Shown: positions 1 to 8,747, numbered from the stretch's first letter. The stretch: 56,043 bases of DNA from an uncultured Bacilli bacterium (GCA_947632545.1 CANRPP010000005.1:1-56043); one strand, 5' to 3'. Notes: generated by a model not told the origin, from the letters alone. Numbers and translations: made by a program.

Positions 1-93
1 TACAGTTTTGTAGAATTAAAATACCGTTTGTAGAAAAAGGGAAAGTTAAATAAAAAATTTACTCGCAAATAGTAAAATGAATTATAAAAAATA

Positions 94-124
94 TTGACTT
101 GGGGGGGGGTAGTTATTGTATAAT
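94..124 (+). promoter_or_regulatory. Promoter with G9 tract in the spacer (putative phase-variable promoter)
   Basis: A -35 box TTGACT (94-99) and a perfect -10 TATAAT (119-124) are separated by 19 nt that include nine consecutive G (101-109). Nineteen nt is longer than the 17-nt optimum, so two fewer G would restore ideal spacing. Such a tract is expected to change length by slipped-strand mispairing. The nearest described parallels are Neisseria porA (poly-G) and Bordetella fim (poly-C) promoters. The promoter sits directly upstream of the beta-helix surface protein. Phase variation itself is inference. Confidence 0.75.
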
Positions 125-148
125 ACTGATATGAAAGGAGGGAAAATA

Positions 149-1042
149 ATGAAAAAATTTATGATGTTAGCGACAATATTAGTTGCAGGATTATTATTTA
201 TACCTAATATTTATGCAGAAAGTGAAATAGAAACCGCCGAAAATTTAAAAACAGCATTAAGTACTGCAGAAAATAATACGGTTACATTAAAAGCAAATAC
301 TACTATTACATTAAAGGCTAGTGATCTTCCAATAACAGTAAATAAGAATGTAACAATAGAAGGTAATGGTGCTACAATTAAAGTTGAAGATGAAAGTAGT
401 GTTGATTTAAAAGGTGATAAATCAATAATTACCGTTGTAGATGGAGGAGATGTTACTATAAATAATCTAACTTTAGAAGGATCTCCAAAATATGGATTAC
501 AAGCTTATAATGGTGGAAAAATTACAATTGATAATGTAACAATTAAAAATTGTAAGTATGGAGCAATATTAGTAAATGGTGGAGATGTAACAGTTAAACA
601 TCTAGCTATGGCTAATAATGGTACTAATGGTGGAAATGGTATTGAAATAGGAAAAGGAGAAAATGTTACTCAAGAGCCAAAAGTTACTTTAGATGGAACT
701 ATTACTTCAGATAATCAAAATGGATATATTACTGTTGCTGAAAATGATCATCTTGATAAATTTACAGTAGAAAGCACAGATACATCAGAAGAAAAACTTC
801 AAATAAAAGATGGTCAGGTAGTTATTACTAATAAAGATGGTAAAATTATAGCAGCATCTAATACCATAAAATCTGGTGTAACACCTCAAGGTGAAGAATA
901 TCAAGAACCAGTTACAATTACTGAACAACCAAAAGAAGAAGCAAATCCTAATACATCTGATATTAACTTATATTTATTATTAAGTATGATTGCAGCAAGT
1001 GGATTAGGAATAGGTTATACAGTAAAAAGAAGATTTAACTAA
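149..1042 (+). CDS. Sortase-anchored parallel beta-helix surface protein
   Basis: Predicted secreted, wall-anchored protein of 297 aa. The start at 149 follows a strong ribosome site (AAAGGAGGG, 134-142); an in-frame ATG at 116 lies upstream of that site and within the promoter region. Residues 1-23 form a signal peptide ending IYA. The body has repeated short beta-strand/turn units rich in N, G, T and V (for example GGDVTINNLTLEG and GGKITIDNVTIKN), typical of a right-handed parallel beta-helix (pectate-lyase-like fold). The C-terminus carries NPNTS (266-270), a hydrophobic stretch and KRRF, a sortase sorting signal of the NPxTS type. No catalytic residues can be assigned, so an adhesin or structural role is as likely as glycan binding. 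Expression probably varies with the G9 promoter. Confidence 0.85.
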   Translation: MKKFMMLATILVAGLLFIPNIYAESEIETAENLKTALSTAENNTVTLKANTTITLKASDLPITVNKNVTIEGNGATIKVEDESSVDLKGDKSIITVVDGGDVTINNLTLEGSPKYGLQAYNGGKITIDNVTIKNCKYGAILVNGGDVTVKHLAMANNGTNGGNGIEIGKGENVTQEPKVTLDGTITSDNQNGYITVAENDHLDKFTVESTDTSEEKLQIKDGQVVITNKDGKIIAASNTIKSGVTPQGEEYQEPVTITEQPKEEANPNTSDINLYLLLSMIAASGLGIGYTVKRRFN

Positions 1043-1071
1043 TATATTAATTTAGTAATATTTTATATTTT

Positions 1072-1100
1072 GAGCTAATACTATCTATTAGCTCTTTTTT
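1072..1100 (+). terminator. Rho-independent terminator
   Basis: A nine-bp stem (GAGCTAATA / TATTAGCTC) with a 5-nt loop is followed by six T. It closes the beta-helix gene as its own transcription unit. Confidence 0.85.
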
Positions 1101-1179
1101 ATTTAAATTTTATTATGCAACATAATGACTTTTTATTATAAATTTGGTAAAATATTAATATATTGTGTGGTGAGATATA

Positions 1180-2208
1180 ATGTATTGTAAAAAATGTGGT
1201 GAAAAAGTAAAAGAAAATTATAAATTTTGTAAGAATTGTGGTACTCCTATATCAAATAACTTAAATAGCAATAACAATATAATAGAAAATTCTAATATTA
1301 AAGAAGAAGATTTAGTGAAAATTTATGTAGGAAATAACTATAATGAATTAAAGAAAACAAAATTTTCTATACCAACATTTTTTCTAGGCATATATTATTT
1401 TTTATATAGAAAGATGTGGCTATATGCATTAATTTCATTTATAATTGTAGTAATATCATTTACTATTACAATTATTTATGAGAATCCAATATATATCTTA
1501 ATACAATTAATATATATTATTTTTATGGCATTTAAATTTAATGATTTATATATAAAGAAAGCAGAAAAAAGAGTAAATAAAATAAAACAAATTAATAATA
1601 ATAAAACTAATAAAGAGCTTGCATTAATATGTAAAACTAAAGGTGGAGTAAGCATATTAGCGGTAATATTAACAATAGTAATTCTAATGATTATATCATT
1701 TATATCAATATTTATTATAGTATTTTGCTTTATATTTAATGAAATACCTGATAAAATAGATAAACATAATAATTATATTAATGATAATAGTAAATTAGAA
1801 TATGTTGTTCCAGATATCTTTAAAGATAATAATTATCATTCTAAAGATTATGCTAATTATAGTTATTACAATAATAATGCATCATGTAATATTTTAATAA
1901 GTAATAGTATTATGTATGAAGATACTAATATTGATAATTATATAAAAAATGATGTTACAATAAAAATGGATGATACTGTTAGTGATATAAAAACTAGTAA
2001 TATTAATAATTATGAATGGAAATATGTAGAAATTAAAAGTGAAAATAGTATTGAATATTATTATGCATCTATATTTGATAATAGAGTATATAAAGTAAAA
2101 TATAAAATTAATAAAGATAATAATAATTTATGTACTAATGGATATAATACATTTATAAACTCTTTGAAGTTTAAAAAAGAAGATATAAAAAATGATAATA
2201 TAATTTAA
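1180..2208 (+). CDS. Zinc-ribbon membrane protein, function unknown
   Basis: The N-terminus (residues 1-23) has two CxxC pairs (YCKKCG and FCKNCG), a zinc-ribbon as found at the start of many Firmicutes membrane proteins. It is followed by hydrophobic segments around residues 66-120 and 158-185, and then an Asn/Lys-rich, presumably extracytoplasmic C-terminal domain of about 150 aa. A GGTGAG ribosome site precedes the ATG. It ends 11 nt before pgk and heads that operon, yet nothing in it suggests a glycolytic role. Family-level function is unknown; the zinc-ribbon may sense or scaffold at the membrane. Confidence 0.7.
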   Translation: MYCKKCGEKVKENYKFCKNCGTPISNNLNSNNNIIENSNIKEEDLVKIYVGNNYNELKKTKFSIPTFFLGIYYFLYRKMWLYALISFIIVVISFTITIIYENPIYILIQLIYIIFMAFKFNDLYIKKAEKRVNKIKQINNNKTNKELALICKTKGGVSILAVILTIVILMIISFISIFIIVFCFIFNEIPDKIDKHNNYINDNSKLEYVVPDIFKDNNYHSKDYANYSYYNNNASCNILISNSIMYEDTNIDNYIKNDVTIKMDDTVSDIKTSNINNYEWKYVEIKSENSIEYYYASIFDNRVYKVKYKINKDNNNLCTNGYNTFINSLKFKKEDIKNDNII

Positions 2209-2219
2209 GAAGGTGAACA

Positions 2220-3392
2220 ATGAAAACTATTACAGATTTAGAATTAGAAAATAAAAAAGTTTTAATTAGATGTGATTTTAATGTTCCAATAAAAAATGGA
2301 AAAATTATAGATGATACGAGAATAAAAGAGAGTTTAAAAACTATTAACTATTGTATAGAAAAAAATGCTAAAATAATATTATTATCTCATTTAGGTAGAG
2401 TTAAGACTGAATCTGATAAAAAAGATAAAACTTTAAAACCAATTGCCAAAAAATTAGAAAAGTTGTTAAATAAGGAAATAAAATTTATACCTGAAACAAG
2501 AGGAAAAAAATTAGAAGATGCAGTTGATTCATTAAAAAATGGTGAATTATTACTGATAGAAAATACTAGATTTGAAGATATAAATGGAAAAAAAGAAAGT
2601 AGTAATGATAAAGAATTAGGAAAGTATTGGGCATCACTTGGAGATATATTTATTAATGATGCTTTTGGTACAATACATAGAAAACATGCTTCTAATGTAG
2701 GTATTGCGTCAAATAAAGATAGTGCAGTAGGGTTTTTAGTAGAAAAGGAATTAAATGTATTATCTGAATTAAAATGTCCTACTAAACCATTTATTATAAT
2801 ATTAGGTGGAAGTAAAGTAAGTGATAAAATAGGTGTTATTAAGAATTTAGTGAAAAAAGCAGATCGTATATTAATAGGTGGAGGTATGGCTTTTACATTT
2901 TTGCAAAGTGAAGGATATAATATTGGTAGTTCTATATTGGATCAAGATAGCCTAGATTTTTGCAGAGATATTTTAAATAAGTATCCAGAAAAAATTTTAT
3001 TACCAGTAGATGTAAATGTAACTACTGAATTTAGTAATAGTACAAAAAATGAAGTTAAAGATATAACAGAAATTGCTGATAATGAAATGGGTCTTGATAT
3101 AGGACCTAATACAATAACTTTATATGAAAATTATTTAAAAGATGCTAAAACAGTACTATGGAATGGACCTTTGGGAGTATATGAATTAAATAAGTATAAA
3201 AAATCAACAGATGAAATATTAAAATTTTTAGTTGATAACAATATTAAAACTATATTAGGTGGTGGTGATATAGTTGCAGCCGCCTCAAATGCTAAATTAA
3301 ATGATAAAGTATATCATGCATCAACTGGAGGGGGAGCAACTTTAGAATATTTAGAAGGTAAAAAATTGCCAGGTGTAGAAGTAATAAAGTAG
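2220..3392 (+). CDS. pgk: Phosphoglycerate kinase
   Basis: Catalyses 1,3-bisphosphoglycerate + ADP to 3-phosphoglycerate + ATP in glycolysis. At 390 aa it has the usual length. The N-terminal substrate loop (RCDFNVP near residue 18, then DDTRI), the arginine/histidine segment SHLGR, the ENTRFE motif and the C-terminal nucleotide-binding glycine clusters (WNGPLGVYE, ILGGGDIVAA, STGGGA) are all present. The start follows AAGGTGA with short spacing, the common arrangement in this genome. It is separated from tpiA, its usual partner, by three genes of a membrane-lipid type in the same operon. Confidence 0.97.
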   Translation: MKTITDLELENKKVLIRCDFNVPIKNGKIIDDTRIKESLKTINYCIEKNAKIILLSHLGRVKTESDKKDKTLKPIAKKLEKLLNKEIKFIPETRGKKLEDAVDSLKNGELLLIENTRFEDINGKKESSNDKELGKYWASLGDIFINDAFGTIHRKHASNVGIASNKDSAVGFLVEKELNVLSELKCPTKPFIIILGGSKVSDKIGVIKNLVKKADRILIGGGMAFTFLQSEGYNIGSSILDQDSLDFCRDILNKYPEKILLPVDVNVTTEFSNSTKNEVKDITEIADNEMGLDIGPNTITLYENYLKDAKTVLWNGPLGVYELNKYKKSTDEILKFLVDNNIKTILGGGDIVAAASNAKLNDKVYHASTGGGATLEYLEGKKLPGVEVIK

Positions 3393-3400
3393 GTGATAAA

Positions 3401-3862
3401 ATGAATTTAGTAGCAGTAACAAATTATGATAAGAGTTTATATGCTAAATTAAAAAGATTTGAACAATATAGTGGAAAAAAATTAACTTTTTTAAATAACA
3501 AATCAAATATAAATAAAACAAATAATTCTTCAGTAGAATTATGTGATTTGTTATATCAAGAAAAACAAGGTGAAATTAATAATATATGTTATATAAAAGG
3601 GACTAGTGATAATGGTCTATTTCAATTAGATATAATTAATTTGAACAATTCACAAGTGAAAACAAACCTTGATTTTATAGAATCTGTTACTGAATATGCA
3701 TTTACTGTATTAAATGCTAAAACTACAACTATACTTTCTAACGATTATAATGAAAATGATTTAATGTCACTTGGGTATGAATCATTAGGTGAATATAATG
3801 GAGTATATACTTATGTAAAAGATAGACAAAAACAACCAGAAATGAGTGGAATATCAAGATGA
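3401..3862 (+). CDS. Small conserved-looking protein, possibly GNAT-like
   Basis: A 153-aa soluble protein with an AGGTGA ribosome site. The C-terminal half (about residues 90-140: an alpha helix, then TILSNDYNENDLMSLGYESLG and YTYVKD) resembles the last strands of GNAT acetyltransferases, where an Asn/Ser turn is followed by GY/GF and an aromatic strand. The acetyl-CoA binding loop (R/QxxGxG/A) is not visible, so activity is doubtful. Its last codons overlap the next gene (ATGA), indicating translational coupling to the flippase-like gene. No firm family is recognised. Confidence 0.5.
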   Translation: MNLVAVTNYDKSLYAKLKRFEQYSGKKLTFLNNKSNINKTNNSSVELCDLLYQEKQGEINNICYIKGTSDNGLFQLDIINLNNSQVKTNLDFIESVTEYAFTVLNAKTTTILSNDYNENDLMSLGYESLGEYNGVYTYVKDRQKQPEMSGISR

Positions 3863-4866
3863 AAATAATTAATAATATCAAGAAAAACGCAATTATAATA
3901 TCAATAATAACAATTATTGTAATGTACTTTGTACTAAAAGATGATTTTAAAAATATAGTTAATACCTTACTAACAGTAGATATAAAATATATTTTAATAT
4001 CTATTCTTATATTTTTTATATCACTTTTTTTTAAAGCTTACATTTCATATAAAACAGTTGATAATAAAGAAAAATATTCTCTATTAGAATCAATTAAACA
4101 TAATGTAATAATTCAGTTTTTTAATGGGATTACACCATTTTCTACTGGTGGACAACCTATGGAAATATATATGCTTACAAAACATGATATAAATGCAAGT
4201 AAAGGTACAATGATAACTTTACAAAACTTTATATTCTATCAAATAGCTTTAGTATTATTTGGAATAGGTGCGGTTATATATAATGCAATATATGATATTT
4301 TTCCAAAAATTCCAATTTTAAGAAAATTAGTACTAATTGGATTTATAATAAATACACTTGTTGCAGTAGTAATAATTATAATTTCTATTTCAAAAAAGTT
4401 CACCACATCTTTTATTAAATTTATAATTAATATTTTATATAAATTAAGATTAATAAAGGATAAAACTAAAACTAAAGAAAATTGGAATAGAAGAATAAAT
4501 GAATTTCATGAATGTGCTGAATATTTAAGAAAAAGGAAAAAATTAACTTTAGTAGGAATTTTATTTAATTTTCTTTCTCTAGCGGCACTTTATATAATTC
4601 CATTATTTATATTATATAGTATGGGTAACTTTACTAGCTTAAGTATAAAAACAACATTGATATCATCAGCTTATGTACTTTTAATAGGAGCATTCATACC
4701 AATACCAGGTGGAAGTGGTGGAATCGAATATGGATTTTTACAATTTTTTGGTAATTTTTTATCAAAAAGCGAAGTAGGAACGGCATTATTAATTTGGAGA
4801 TTTATAACATACTATATGCCTATGATTATAGGTGCTATTGCTTTTAACTTTGATGAAAGGAAGTAA
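3859..4866 (+). CDS. LPG-synthase-TM / flippase-like membrane protein
   Basis: A 335-aa polytopic protein with about eight hydrophobic segments. It matches the lysylphosphatidylglycerol-synthase transmembrane family (UPF0104/AglD-like): an early FFNGITPFSTGGQPMEIYML segment and a late PIPGGSGGIEYGF segment are its hallmark glycine-rich motifs. There is no C-terminal soluble aminoacyltransferase domain, so it is not a full MprF. Members of this class are thought to flip lipids or prenyl-linked sugars. It is coupled by ATGA overlap to the upstream gene and sits just before a GT4 diacylglycerol glucosyltransferase, so a role in moving glycolipid across the membrane is a reasonable inference. Confidence 0.85.
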   Translation: MKIINNIKKNAIIISIITIIVMYFVLKDDFKNIVNTLLTVDIKYILISILIFFISLFFKAYISYKTVDNKEKYSLLESIKHNVIIQFFNGITPFSTGGQPMEIYMLTKHDINASKGTMITLQNFIFYQIALVLFGIGAVIYNAIYDIFPKIPILRKLVLIGFIINTLVAVVIIIISISKKFTTSFIKFIINILYKLRLIKDKTKTKENWNRRINEFHECAEYLRKRKKLTLVGILFNFLSLAALYIIPLFILYSMGNFTSLSIKTTLISSAYVLLIGAFIPIPGGSGGIEYGFLQFFGNFLSKSEVGTALLIWRFITYYMPMIIGAIAFNFDERK

Positions 4867-4870
4867 CATT

Positions 4871-6097
4871 ATGAGAATTGGTTTATTTACAGATACATAT
4901 CCTCCACAAATAAATGGAGTATCAACAAGTGTACAAATGTTAAAGAATGCATTAGAAAAGAAAAACCATGAAGTATATGTAATAACTTCAAATAATAGTT
5001 CAATAAAATATGATTATGATGAAGATAAACATATCTTAAGAATTCCAGGTGTACCAACTGGTATATATGATTATAGATTAACAAAAATATATCCATTAAA
5101 AGTAATTAATTTAATAAAAGGTTGGAAATTAGATGTAATTCATTCTCACACAGAATTTGGTGTAGGCATATTTGCTAGAATTTTTGCAAAACAATTTAAT
5201 ATACCTTTAGTTCATACATATCACACTATGTATGAAGATTATACCCATTATATAACTCATGGTTATTTTGATAGAACAAGTAAAAAAATAGTTGAATATT
5301 TAACAAAATTTTATTGTGATAAAACAGCATCAGAATTAATTGTACCAACTAATAAAATATATAAATTATTTAAAGAAAAATATACATTTGAAAAAAATAT
5401 ACATATTGTACCAACAGGTATTGAAGTAGAAAGATTCTTTAAAGAAAATGTAGATATAGAAACTATTACTTATTTAAGAAAAAGATTAGGTTATACAAAA
5501 AAAGATATAGTTTTATTATTTGTAGGAAGAATTGCGCAAGAAAAAAATATAGAATTTTTATTAAATGCACATAAAAAATTAATAAGTATAAATAAAAATA
5601 TAAAATTATTAATAGTAGGAGATGGCCCTGATAGACAAAAATATGAAAAATTATCAAAAAAGTTAAAAATAGAAAATAACGTAAAGTTTGTAGGAAAAAT
5701 ACCTTGGGATGAAACAGAATACTATTATAATATTGCGGATATTTTTGTAACTGCATCAACTACAGAAACTCAAGGTTTAACTATAATAGAAGCAATGGCG
5801 TCTAGTCTTACACCAGTATGTATAAATGATGAGGCTTTTATTAGTGCTGTTACTAATGATTTAAATGGTTATATATTCAATGATGAAAATGATTATTGTA
5901 ATATAATATTGGATTTAGTAAAAAATAAAAATAAAAGAATCAAAGCAGGAATTCAAGCAAGAATACAAGCTGAACATCTTTCTTCATCACAATTTGCAAG
6001 TAATGTTTTATTAGTTTATGAACATGCACTATCAAGTAAGAATAAATATAGATATGGCTTTATTTCTAAAATAGTAGAAAAGATGAAAGGAGAGTAA
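4871..6097 (+). CDS. GT4 glycosyltransferase, probable 1,2-diacylglycerol 3-alpha-glucosyltransferase
   Basis: 408 aa from an ATG at 4871 with AAAGGAAG upstream; the reading frame stays open further upstream but without a site. The N-terminus IGLFTDTYPPQINGVSTSV is the acceptor-domain signature of the GT4 diacylglycerol glucosyltransferases (Acholeplasma alMGS type). The UDP-sugar side has VGRIAQEKN and an EX7E-like segment around TASTTETQGLTIIEAMA. The expected reaction is UDP-glucose + diacylglycerol to monoglucosyl-DAG at the inner membrane face, the first step to membrane glycolipids or lipoteichoic acid anchors. It sits between a flippase-like gene and tpiA in one operon. Confidence 0.88.
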   Translation: MRIGLFTDTYPPQINGVSTSVQMLKNALEKKNHEVYVITSNNSSIKYDYDEDKHILRIPGVPTGIYDYRLTKIYPLKVINLIKGWKLDVIHSHTEFGVGIFARIFAKQFNIPLVHTYHTMYEDYTHYITHGYFDRTSKKIVEYLTKFYCDKTASELIVPTNKIYKLFKEKYTFEKNIHIVPTGIEVERFFKENVDIETITYLRKRLGYTKKDIVLLFVGRIAQEKNIEFLLNAHKKLISINKNIKLLIVGDGPDRQKYEKLSKKLKIENNVKFVGKIPWDETEYYYNIADIFVTASTTETQGLTIIEAMASSLTPVCINDEAFISAVTNDLNGYIFNDENDYCNIILDLVKNKNKRIKAGIQARIQAEHLSSSQFASNVLLVYEHALSSKNKYRYGFISKIVEKMKGE

Positions 6098-6098
6098 T

Positions 6099-6791
6099 AT
6101 GTTAATAGTATTAAATAATAAATGTAATTTAGAAAAAAATGAATTTAAAACTTATGTAAAAAAACTATGCAAAATATCTACTATAAATGAAATAGTATTA
6201 TGCCCTAGTTATATTTATATGGATAATATAAAACTTAAAAGAATATTTTTAGGTTCCCAAAATGTAAGTAAATATAGTGATGGATCATATACTGGTGAAA
6301 TATCTGCAAAACAATTAAAAAGTGTAAATGTTGATTACTGCATAGTAGGTCACAGTGAAAGAAGAATAAATAATAATGAAACAAATGAAGATATTAATTT
6401 AAAAATAAAAGAATTATTAAAATATAATATTATACCAATACTTTGTATAGGTGAAACACAAGAGCAAAAGTCTCATAATAAAACTGAAGATATAATAAAA
6501 CAAGAAATAGAAATGTGTTTGAAAGATATTAAACAAAAAGAAAAAATAATAATTGCTTATGAACCTATATGGTCTATTGGTACAGGAAATATTCCTCTAG
6601 CTGATGAAATAGAAAACGTAATGTATACTATAAAAAAATTACTTCCAAAAAATAGAATTATATATGGAGGTAGTGTATCTGAAGATAATATTGAAAATTT
6701 AAAAGCAATAAATTTAATAGATGGCTATATATTAGGAAATACTAGTTTATATCCAGAAAAAATAAAAAAACTTGTTGAGAAATTGAAATAA
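6099..6791 (+). CDS. tpiA: Triosephosphate isomerase (divergent)
   Basis: Interconverts dihydroxyacetone phosphate and glyceraldehyde 3-phosphate. Catalytic residues are present: Lys8 (NNKCN), His85 (VGHSERR) and Glu155 (YEPIWSIGTG), with YGGSV near 189. It is about 20 aa shorter than the usual 250. Two normally rigid positions differ: the family NWK is NNK, and the phosphate-binding GGASL near the C-terminus is GNTSL (213-217). It follows the glucosyltransferase by one base and ends the pgk operon. It is still expected to be the functional enzyme because all catalytic residues remain. Confidence 0.95.
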   Translation: MLIVLNNKCNLEKNEFKTYVKKLCKISTINEIVLCPSYIYMDNIKLKRIFLGSQNVSKYSDGSYTGEISAKQLKSVNVDYCIVGHSERRINNNETNEDINLKIKELLKYNIIPILCIGETQEQKSHNKTEDIIKQEIEMCLKDIKQKEKIIIAYEPIWSIGTGNIPLADEIENVMYTIKKLLPKNRIIYGGSVSEDNIENLKAINLIDGYILGNTSLYPEKIKKLVEKLK

Positions 6792-6808
6792 TATTTCTTT
6801 TTCTTTTG

Positions 6809-6836
6809 TAATAAATATTTATTTAATCCATATAAT
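6809..6836 (+). promoter_or_regulatory. Candidate sigma-E promoter of the YdcC-like gene
   Basis: TAATAAA (6809-6815) fits the sigma-E -35 KMATATW at six of seven positions. CATATAAT (6829-6836) fits the -10 CATACANT with one change, and the spacer is 13 nt. B. subtilis ydcC is reported as mother-cell expressed, which agrees. AT-rich background makes chance matches possible. Confidence 0.45.
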
Positions 6837-6866
6837 TAAATGAAAATATAAATATGGGGTGAATAA

Positions 6867-7862
6867 ATGAAAAAGATAATTCTTTCTATTTTAGTTGTTG
6901 CAGTTTTATTAGTAACAGGATGCGGAAAATACGGAGAAAATGATGTAATAAATGATTTAGAGAAAAAAATAAATAAGTTGTCAGGCTATAAATTAGATGG
7001 AGATTTAGAAATAGTCAATAATGATGAGGTATATAATTATAAAGTAGAAACATCGTATAAAAAAGATGATTTATATAAGGTTAGTTTAACTAATACTTCT
7101 AATAATTATGAGCAGGTTATTTTAAAAAATACAGATGGAGTTTATGTATTGACACCATCATTAAACAAAAGCTTTAAATTTCAAAGTGATTGGCCAAATA
7201 GCAATTCTCAAATATACCTTCTCCAATCAATAATTGATGATATAACAAATGATAAAGATAAAGAATTTAAAGAAACTAAAAATAGCTATATATTTACAAC
7301 TGATGTAGATTATCCAAATAATAAAAAACTAGTAAAGCAAAAAATAGAGTTTGATAAAAAATTAAATTTAAAAAAAGTTACAGTATATAATGAAGAAAAC
7401 GTACCACTTATGACATTTAAGGTAACTGATATAGATTATTCTCCTACATTTAAAAAGAATAATTTTAAAGTAAATGAAGTATTAAAAACAATCAGTACAG
7501 AAACTATGAAAGAAACAACATCTATAAATGATACAATATATCCACTAGCATTACCTGAGGGTACAAAATTAGTTAATGAAGAAAAAGTGGATAAAACAAA
7601 TGGTAATAGAATTATAATGACATTTGATGGAGATAAACCTTTCTTACTTGTTGAGGAAACAGCCAATATAGAAGATGAAATGACTATTGTTCCAACATAT
7701 GGAGAACCATATATGCTTATGGATACAGTAGGTGCAATGACTGATAATTCAATAACATGGACTAGTGGCGGGGTAGAATATTATATTGTTAGTGATGTAA
7801 TGAATCAAGATGAATTATTGGAAATAGCTGAATCTATTGGTACAGTACCGACAATGAAATAA
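6867..7862 (+). CDS. YdcC-like (LolA-fold) sporulation-type lipoprotein
   Basis: A 331-aa lipoprotein: residues 1-18 are a signal peptide ending in the lipobox LVTGC, so Cys19 is the predicted lipidated residue. The body has the LolA/LolB-like beta-barrel pattern of B. subtilis YdcC: GYKLDGDLEI, YKKDDLYKVSL, EQVILKNTDGVYVLTPSLNK and QSDWPNSNSQIYLLQS. A C-terminal DUF4367-like segment follows (residues 225-330, ALPEGTKLV through EIAESIGTV). It would sit on the outer face of a membrane, probably during spore formation. A possible sigma-E promoter lies upstream. The next gene starts two bases after its stop. Confidence 0.8.
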   Translation: MKKIILSILVVAVLLVTGCGKYGENDVINDLEKKINKLSGYKLDGDLEIVNNDEVYNYKVETSYKKDDLYKVSLTNTSNNYEQVILKNTDGVYVLTPSLNKSFKFQSDWPNSNSQIYLLQSIIDDITNDKDKEFKETKNSYIFTTDVDYPNNKKLVKQKIEFDKKLNLKKVTVYNEENVPLMTFKVTDIDYSPTFKKNNFKVNEVLKTISTETMKETTSINDTIYPLALPEGTKLVNEEKVDKTNGNRIIMTFDGDKPFLLVEETANIEDEMTIVPTYGEPYMLMDTVGAMTDNSITWTSGGVEYYIVSDVMNQDELLEIAESIGTVPTMK

Positions 7863-7863
7863 G

Positions 7864-8715
7864 GTGACTAAAATAAAAGATAAAAAAATAAAGAAATTAC
7901 TATTAATTGTTATATTATTTAGTATATTGTTAATACGAAATGTTTTTGCTACTGCATCAGAATATCCATCTGAAATTAATTCTAGTGATGATTTGTGGAA
8001 AATAGAAGATATTACATCTAGCGATACTTTAATTGGAGAAAAGGGAACAATAACAACAGAAGGGAAAACAACAACGATTACTTATAGTGGAAAAAGTTTT
8101 AGATTGCTAGAAGGAACAGGTAAATGTGCTCTACCATCATCTGTTTCAGATCCAAATTGTAAAGGAGAAACAGGAGATAGACCGTATGGATACAGTTGGA
8201 TTAGATTTAAAGTTGCACCATTAAATGATGATGGAAGTGAAAAAAATGATGGTATATTAAATATAAAACTTCCAAACTTAAGTGAAATAAGTACAACAAC
8301 AAAAGATGAAAAAAGAAAACCAATATTTACTGACTATGTAGGAATAAGTAAAGATAAATTAAATGAAGCTTTAAAAGATAACAGAAATCTAGTATTCACG
8401 TATAACTTTGAATATAAAAGTGATACAACAAATGAAGAAGATAAAACTCATACATTAAAAATACAAGTAGATCCAGCAACAACTTTATTATATAAAGTAG
8501 GTAGTGTTGGAACTGATCCAAAAGATATAGAATATAATGGACCAGAAGAGAAGAAAAAACAAGATACATTACGAACATCGAAAATAGATAACTCTCCAAA
8601 AGCATTAGAAAAACAAAATAAAATAAGTATTAATTCTATAGTTATAATAATAGTAATAATATTTAGTGTAGGTATAATACTATATTTAATAAAAAAATTT
8701 AATAAAAATTTATAA
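7864..8715 (+). CDS. Secreted, C-terminally membrane-anchored protein, function unknown; unusual start
   Basis: About 280 aa. A hydrophobic N-terminal segment (about residues 12-29) ends at VFATAS, a likely signal-peptidase site. A Thr/Ser/Asp-rich exported domain has two close cysteines (GKCALP and PNCKGE) that could form a disulfide. A C-terminal TM helix (about 253-276) ends in KKFNKNL. No family is recognised. The only canonical start is GTG at 7864, which lacks a ribosome site. A good AGGTGA (7862-7867) is followed five bases later by in-frame ATA (7873-7875), exactly where ATG stands in neighbouring genes. Translation may therefore begin at AUA or be coupled to the upstream lipoprotein, whose stop is adjacent. 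Confidence 0.7.
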   Translation: MTKIKDKKIKKLLLIVILFSILLIRNVFATASEYPSEINSSDDLWKIEDITSSDTLIGEKGTITTEGKTTTITYSGKSFRLLEGTGKCALPSSVSDPNCKGETGDRPYGYSWIRFKVAPLNDDGSEKNDGILNIKLPNLSEISTTTKDEKRKPIFTDYVGISKDKLNEALKDNRNLVFTYNFEYKSDTTNEEDKTHTLKIQVDPATTLLYKVGSVGTDPKDIEYNGPEEKKKQDTLRTSKIDNSPKALEKQNKISINSIVIIIVIIFSVGIILYLIKKFNKNL

Positions 8716-8718
8716 TGC

Positions 8719-8747
8719 AAAGTACATATATATTTGTACTTTTCTTG
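8719..8747 (+). terminator. Rho-independent terminator
   Basis: Stem AAAGTACA / TGTACTTT (8719-8726, 8735-8742) is followed by a T-rich tail. It ends the YdcC-like operon. Confidence 0.75.

Noticed and set aside
116-148. Upstream ATG as the start of the beta-helix protein
   Set aside because: It lies before the ribosome site and overlaps the -10 box; the ATG at 149 gives a normal signal peptide.
3330-3340. Short G5 runs (also near 14990) as further slippage tracts
   Set aside because: They are five bases long, inside conserved coding motifs of Pgk and Fhs, and too short for frequent slippage.
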